A stretch of 64,000 bases of DNA, from NCBI RefSeq assembly GCF_014171595.1, contig NZ_CP050451.1, forward strand, positions 3,472,001-3,536,000. Reading direction: 5' to 3'. Below, one piece after another: positions 60,402 through 64,000 of this stretch. Position 1 is the stretch's first letter. The number at the start of each line of letters is the position of its first letter. The notes beneath the pieces were generated by a model. That model made no database searches, was not told where the DNA came from, and was given only the letters and a program-made list of their open reading frames with translations. The translations under genes and the position numbers were made by a program. Source of the stretch: Massilia sp. Se16.2.3. Its GTDB lineage: Bacteria > Pseudomonadota > Gammaproteobacteria > Burkholderiales > Burkholderiaceae_D.

Positions 60402-61595
60402 TCAGGCAGCCTGGACCGGCAGCACCTGCGCGCGGGCGGCGGCGCCGACGGCGGCGTCGATCTCGGTGTCGACGGTCGTCGTCGCTGGACGCGCCTTGTT
60501 CGACGGCGGCGTGGTGCTGATCAGTTCGTGCATGCGGCCCGCGGTCTTGTCCCACGAGGTGTTGGCGACGACGTCGCGCATGCGCTCGACCAGGGCTGCC
60601 TTTTCCGATTCGCTGGCGGCCAGCATCTTCTCGCAGGCGGCGATGAACTCTTCCGGCGTCGAAGCGATGGCCACCACGTCGCCGTAAGGCACCTTGACGT
60701 CGGTGATGGGCGTGGAGACGCTGAGCTTCTCGGCAGCCATGTATTCCAGCACCTTGGTCGGGCTGATGAACTTGGTCGAGTCGTTCATGGCGAACGGCAG
60801 CAGGCAGACATCCCAGCCGGCCAGGAATTTCGGCAGCTCGTCGTAGTTGCGCTGGCCCATGTAGTGGACATTCGATGCGCGCGGCAGCTCGGCCGGGTCG
60901 ATCTTCACGACCGGGCCGACCAGCACGATCTGCCACTCGGGATGGGCTTCGGCCATGCGGCGCACCAGTTCGGTGTCGAAGCGCTCGTCGATGACGCCGT
61001 AGAAGCCCAGGCGCGGACCGGCGATGTTCTGCTGCTCAGGGTGCGAAATGGCGCTGTCGAGGGCCTGGCGGAAGTGTTTGGCGTCGACGCTGCTCGAGAA
61101 GCAATGGGCGTTGGCGTGGCGGTCTTTCTTCGCTTCGTACAGGCTCGGGCCGCCGGTGAAGACCAGGTCGGCGATACCGAGCAGGGCCGATTCGCGCTGC
61201 AGCAGCTGCTTCGGCGGATTCTTGAAGGCGGCCAGTTCGTCCATGCAGTCATAGACGACGAGTGCCGGGTCGAGGCCTTGCAGCAGCGGCAGGGCCATCG
61301 GGGTGTAGAACCAGACCACGGGGCGCTCGCCCTCGGGCACCAGGTCGGCCAGCAGCGCTTGCAGGGCCGGCAGCTGGTCGTCATGGAAGCCAGGTGCATG
61401 GATCGCGGTATGCGGACGGCACACCGTGATGTTCGGCGCGACGGCCGTTTTCTTCAGGTGTGCCTGACCTTCTTCGTAGACGGGTTCCTCGACGAAGAGA
61501 ATATTGTAGTGTTCCGCCAGGCGCGTCATCAGGTGCTGGGGACGCTGAAATACGAAATCCCAGCGCAGATGGCAAAACACGATCAGGGTCGGCAT
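60402..61595 (-). CDS. Family-1-like glycosyltransferase
   Basis: 397 residues, GT-B fold, no membrane segment. TLIVFCHLRWDFVFQRPQHLM is the start common to a group of polysaccharide GTs in which the Q-R-P-Q-H segment is conserved. VVYDCMDELAAFKNPP, LGFYGVIDERFDTELVRRMAEAH, VHYMGQRNYDELPKFLAGWDVCLLPF and SPTKVLEYMAAEKLSVSTP (donor site) follow. ATG 61595 has AAGGAAATCAAC. Donor and acceptor unknown; no other polysaccharide gene adjoins. Intact. Confidence 0.88.
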   Translation of the reverse strand: MPTLIVFCHLRWDFVFQRPQHLMTRLAEHYNILFVEEPVYEEGQAHLKKTAVAPNITVCRPHTAIHAPGFHDDQLPALQALLADLVPEGERPVVWFYTPMALPLLQGLDPALVVYDCMDELAAFKNPPKQLLQRESALLGIADLVFTGGPSLYEAKKDRHANAHCFSSSVDAKHFRQALDSAISHPEQQNIAGPRLGFYGVIDERFDTELVRRMAEAHPEWQIVLVGPVVKIDPAELPRASNVHYMGQRNYDELPKFLAGWDVCLLPFAMNDSTKFISPTKVLEYMAAEKLSVSTPITDVKVPYGDVVAIASTPEEFIAACEKMLAASESEKAALVERMRDVVANTSWDKTAGRMHELISTTPPSNKARPATTTVDTEIDAAVGAAARAQVLPVQAA

Positions 61596-62076
61596 GTTGA
61601 TTTCCTTTCGCCTTTGTGGCGCTTTAGTTGATCTTGGGTCCCGGGTCTGGCGACTGTCGCGCTTGTCTCTTCACGCAGCCTTCTTCCAGCCGGACCCCGC
61701 AATCGTAACATGCAATTTTTATATTATTTTCATTTATGCAAGGCAAGATTAATGTCGAGAACGGATTTTTCCGCTGAGCGCCGCCAGCCTCCATAGGAGA
61801 GCTTGGTGCTGCACCGCCACTCTCGTCAGTTCAGTCCTACATCGAGACAGGAAAATCCACTACGAAAACTGATCTATACAGGAGGCATGCCCAAGCGTGC
61901 GCGCGCGTGCGAGGCACTGCCGGCGCGGCTTCCGAGGGTTTTTGCCCGCCGTGGGGGAGCTGCCCGGTGTTACCAGGACCGTGGGCCTGGAACCAGCTTT
62001 GCGCAGTGCGCATGGCGGACGAGCGCGCCGCCGCCAGGGATGGCGGCAGCATTTTTGCTGCACTGCGGTAGCAGGC
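61596..62076. other. Long AT-richer intergenic region
   Basis: About 480 bases. The part at 61700-61770 is AT-rich (TGCAATTTTTATATTATTTTC) and likely contains the glycosyltransferase promoter. An AGGAGG before ATG 61888 starts a frame that runs on in Arg-rich shadow code opposite the DUF2863 gene; I do not accept it as a gene. Confidence 0.5.
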
Positions 62077-63282
62077 TCAGCCTGGCGGATAGGGCTGGGC
62101 GCCCTCCGCGTGGCCGTGCTCGTCGAAGCCGTCGGCCGTGTAGACGTCGTCAATGCCGAGGGTGCCGAGGGCGTCGCAGAGTTCGTCCACTTCGGCGCCA
62201 AGGTCGGCCGCCAGGTCGGTCGCCTTGACGACGCCGCCCCAGGGCGGTCCGCCGTCGAGCGCATACAGGTTCACACGCAGCGCGATATGGTCGCCGGCAT
62301 CCTGGGGCGCCACCACGGCGCGCACGCGGTCGGCGGCGAGCTCCTTGGCGTTCAGCAAGGTGTTGATTTCGGATAGAGTGCCCAGCATCGTCAGCTCGGA
62401 CACCCCCTGCTCCTTGGCACCAAAGAACAGGTCCTGGTAGAGGAAGTCCACGCTCAGCCGCTCGGGATCGGCCGCCAGCGAGCGCCTGACCAGGGGCGCG
62501 ACGCGTTCGGTCCAGGCGCGGTAGCGGCGCATGCGGTCGGCAAAGTAGACGTCGGCGCCGATCTCGTCCTTCGGCACCGCATAAAATGGATCGCCGCCCT
62601 TCTTGAGCGAAAAGCCCAGCAGGAAGCGCAGCTCCATCGCCGTTTCGTCGGGCGCGACCGGTTCGCCGGTCCAGCCACGAATGCTCGCTTCCAGCAGCGG
62701 CGCGGCGAGCGGCTTCCTGCTCGACAGGCCCGCGGCCGCCTCGCGCAGCAGTTCCTGCAGGCCGCTGTAGCTGACATGGTCGATTTCGGCCAGGTCGTAG
62801 GCATGGCGCACCAGCGCGACCTTCGCCTGCGGGCTGTCGAGCTCATGCGCCTTGAAGCTGGCTGCGAGGGCCTCGTAGGCCTCGTCGTCGACGAAGTTTT
62901 CCTGGGCCACCAGCCCGCCCGTGCTCTGCACGAACAGAGGGATCAGGAAGGCGTCGATTTCCAGTTCGGGCTCGCCTTCGCGGCGGATGTGCAGCGTGGC
63001 CGCCTGTTCGCCCACGTGAGCGCGCAGCAGGCGGCAGGCCTGCGGGTCGGTAAAGCGGGCCAGCTCGATGGCGCCATACAGCACTTCGTCGCGCTTCTTG
63101 CGCAGCGCCTTGCGCACCGCGACGAGCAGCTCTTCCTCGCGCGCGGCGGCGGTTTCGGGATCGCCCTCCCCGCCTTCGGCAACCTCGAGTGCCAGGTCGG
63201 CCAGTGCACGGGCCAGCGCGTCGCTGTCGGGTTCGTTATCTGGCGTCGGCTTGCGCGGCACGGGCTTCTTGTTTTTCGGCAT
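62077..63282 (-). CDS. DUF2863 family protein
   Basis: 401 residues, soluble, acidic N-terminus (PTPDNEPDSDALARALADLAL). Central blocks RKALRKKRDEVLYGAIELARFTD, AFLIPLFVQSTGGL and DETAMELRFLLGFSLKKGGDPFY, and GGPPWGGVVKATDLAADLGAEVDEL near the end match DUF2863, a family seen mainly in Burkholderiales. ATG 63282 starts MPKNKKPVPRK. Intact. No known function; lies between the second hybrid kinase and a glycosyltransferase without overlap. Confidence 0.85.
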   Translation of the reverse strand: MPKNKKPVPRKPTPDNEPDSDALARALADLALEVAEGGEGDPETAAAREEELLVAVRKALRKKRDEVLYGAIELARFTDPQACRLLRAHVGEQAATLHIRREGEPELEIDAFLIPLFVQSTGGLVAQENFVDDEAYEALAASFKAHELDSPQAKVALVRHAYDLAEIDHVSYSGLQELLREAAAGLSSRKPLAAPLLEASIRGWTGEPVAPDETAMELRFLLGFSLKKGGDPFYAVPKDEIGADVYFADRMRRYRAWTERVAPLVRRSLAADPERLSVDFLYQDLFFGAKEQGVSELTMLGTLSEINTLLNAKELAADRVRAVVAPQDAGDHIALRVNLYALDGGPPWGGVVKATDLAADLGAEVDELCDALGTLGIDDVYTADGFDEHGHAEGAQPYPPG

Positions 63283-63379
63283 GACAGGCTTCGTTGAATG
63301 GTGGAGCCGCCATGGTAGCAAATTGCCCGCCGGGCGCGTCGCGGGGCAGGCCGCCGGCACCCCGGGTGCTTGCCTGCGT

Positions 63380-64000
63380 CTAGCTCGCGCGCTCGGCTTC
63401 GGCGACCACCCGCACCGACGCCAGGGCGTTGAGGATCTCTTCCGGTTCGGCCGGCTTGGCGATGTGGATGTCGAAACCGGCCTCGCGCGCACGCACCTTG
63501 TCGGCCAGCTGGCCATAGCCCGTGAGCGCGATCAGCAGCGTGGCGGCGAACTGCGGCATCGCGCGCAGGCGCCGCGCCAGTTCGTAGCCGTTCATGTCGG
63601 GCAGGCCGATGTCGAGGATGAAGACGTCGGGCCGCTCGAAGGCCGCCCATTCGAGCGCGCTGGTGGCGTCGTAGTAGGTCGACACCAGATGGTCGCCGGC
63701 GGCTTCGAGCAGCAGCGACAGGCTGACGGCGGCGTCGATGTTGTCGTCCACCAGCATCACGCGCAGCGCCGTCGGCATCTTGCCCCGGGCGCGGCCGGCC
63801 GGGGCGCCCGGCGTGGCCAGCGCCGCCAGCTCGTGCTTGAGCGGCAGCTTGACGGTGAAGATGCTGCCGGCGCCGCGCCCCGGGCTGCTGGCCTCGACGC
63901 TGCCGCCGTGCAGCTGGATCAGGCTGCGCACCGGGGCCAGCCCGAGGCCGAGCCCGCCCCGGGCGCGGTCGGCCTTGCGTTCGCCCTGCGAGAACAGGTC
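63380..64000 (-). CDS. Hybrid histidine kinase, C-terminal end (partial)
   Basis: The frame is open to base 64000. It shows the last part of a HATPase domain (ARGGLGLGLAPVRSLIQLHGGSVEA, SIFTVKLPLKHEL) and a full receiver (LRVMLVDDNIDAAVSLSLLLEAAG; phospho-Asp in VFILDIGLPDMNGYELARRL; TGYGQLADKVRAREAGFDIHIAKP). Closely resembles the C-terminus of the giant kinase at 54869, so the two are probably paralogues. The 5' part lies beyond the window. Confidence 0.9.
   Translation of the reverse strand, partial: DLFSQGERKADRARGGLGLGLAPVRSLIQLHGGSVEASSPGRGAGSIFTVKLPLKHELAALATPGAPAGRARGKMPTALRVMLVDDNIDAAVSLSLLLEAAGDHLVSTYYDATSALEWAAFERPDVFILDIGLPDMNGYELARRLRAMPQFAATLLIALTGYGQLADKVRAREAGFDIHIAKPAEPEEILNALASVRVVAEAERAS

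Noticed and set aside
61888..62228. Open frame after a good AGGAGG site
   Set aside because: It becomes Arg/Pro-rich shadow code opposite the well-supported DUF2863 gene and has no recognisable fold.

Overview
The window is a 64 kb piece of a GC-rich (roughly 65-70 % G+C by eye) bacterial chromosome. Gene content points to a betaproteobacterium of the Oxalobacteraceae, most like Massilia: DUF2863 and DUF5985 proteins, genes associated with exosortase A (XrtA/EpsH1), long-chain N-acyl amino acid synthase (FeeM) homology, and a YbiT-type ABC-F protein. This assignment is inference from families; no rRNA or tRNA is present to confirm it. About 50 protein genes are supported. No rRNA, tRNA or CRISPR array was seen.

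Layout. 1-6864 (+): a beta-glucan/cello-oligosaccharide operon with GH1 beta-glucosidase, glucokinase, AmpG-like MFS importer, GH9 endoglucanase, UPF0303 and Gfo/Idh/MocA oxidoreductase genes. 6870-9640: a lower-GC accessory patch with two orphan small genes and an IS1111-group IS110 element whose long 3' non-coding part is a candidate seekRNA/bridge RNA. 9639-11527: tyrosine recombinase and nicotinamidase, divergent around a LexA-type palindrome. 11627-16334 (-): amino acid permease, DUF2784 protein, and a reading unit joining a Baeyer-Villiger monooxygenase to an HSL-type esterase. 16573-18037: DUF411 protein, a disordered protein and a PPOX-fold stress protein. 18136-27654: FeeM-type N-acyl amino acid synthase translationally coupled to a vanillyl-alcohol-oxidase/p-cresol-methylhydroxylase-type flavoprotein, then XrtA-associated sugar transferase, amidotransferase, acyl-CoA ligase and hydrolases 2 and 1.

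27862-36557: NAD-related block (nadB, Sir2 deacylase, nadC, nadA) with an EamA transporter, a beta-propeller lipoprotein and an alpha/beta hydrolase. 36697-43257: YbiT-like ABC-F, membrane acyltransferase, LD-carboxypeptidase, hydrolase, tadA, queD, queE. 43444-45575: a degenerate histidine kinase and an active-looking PAS-GGDEF cyclase. 45691-54820: M16 peptidase, two DUF2382 (YsnF) proteins, a secreted DRGH nuclease, a small membrane-protein operon, PhyH dioxygenase and NUDIX hydrolase. 54869-64000: a very large hybrid histidine kinase, MscS channel, glycosyltransferase, DUF2863 protein and the 3' end of a second hybrid kinase.

Caution on sequence quality: about 20 conserved genes carry one or more single-base indels, often at G/C runs and often in compensating pairs that restore frame within 40-250 bases. 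Other long genes (M16 peptidase, ABC-F, permease, MscS, nadA/C) are intact. This pattern looks like uncorrected assembly error rather than gene decay, so I annotate these as single genes and give the approximate breakpoints. The most interesting hypothesis is that the FeeM/flavoprotein pair makes an N-acyl tyrosine and then oxidises its para-alkylphenol side chain.
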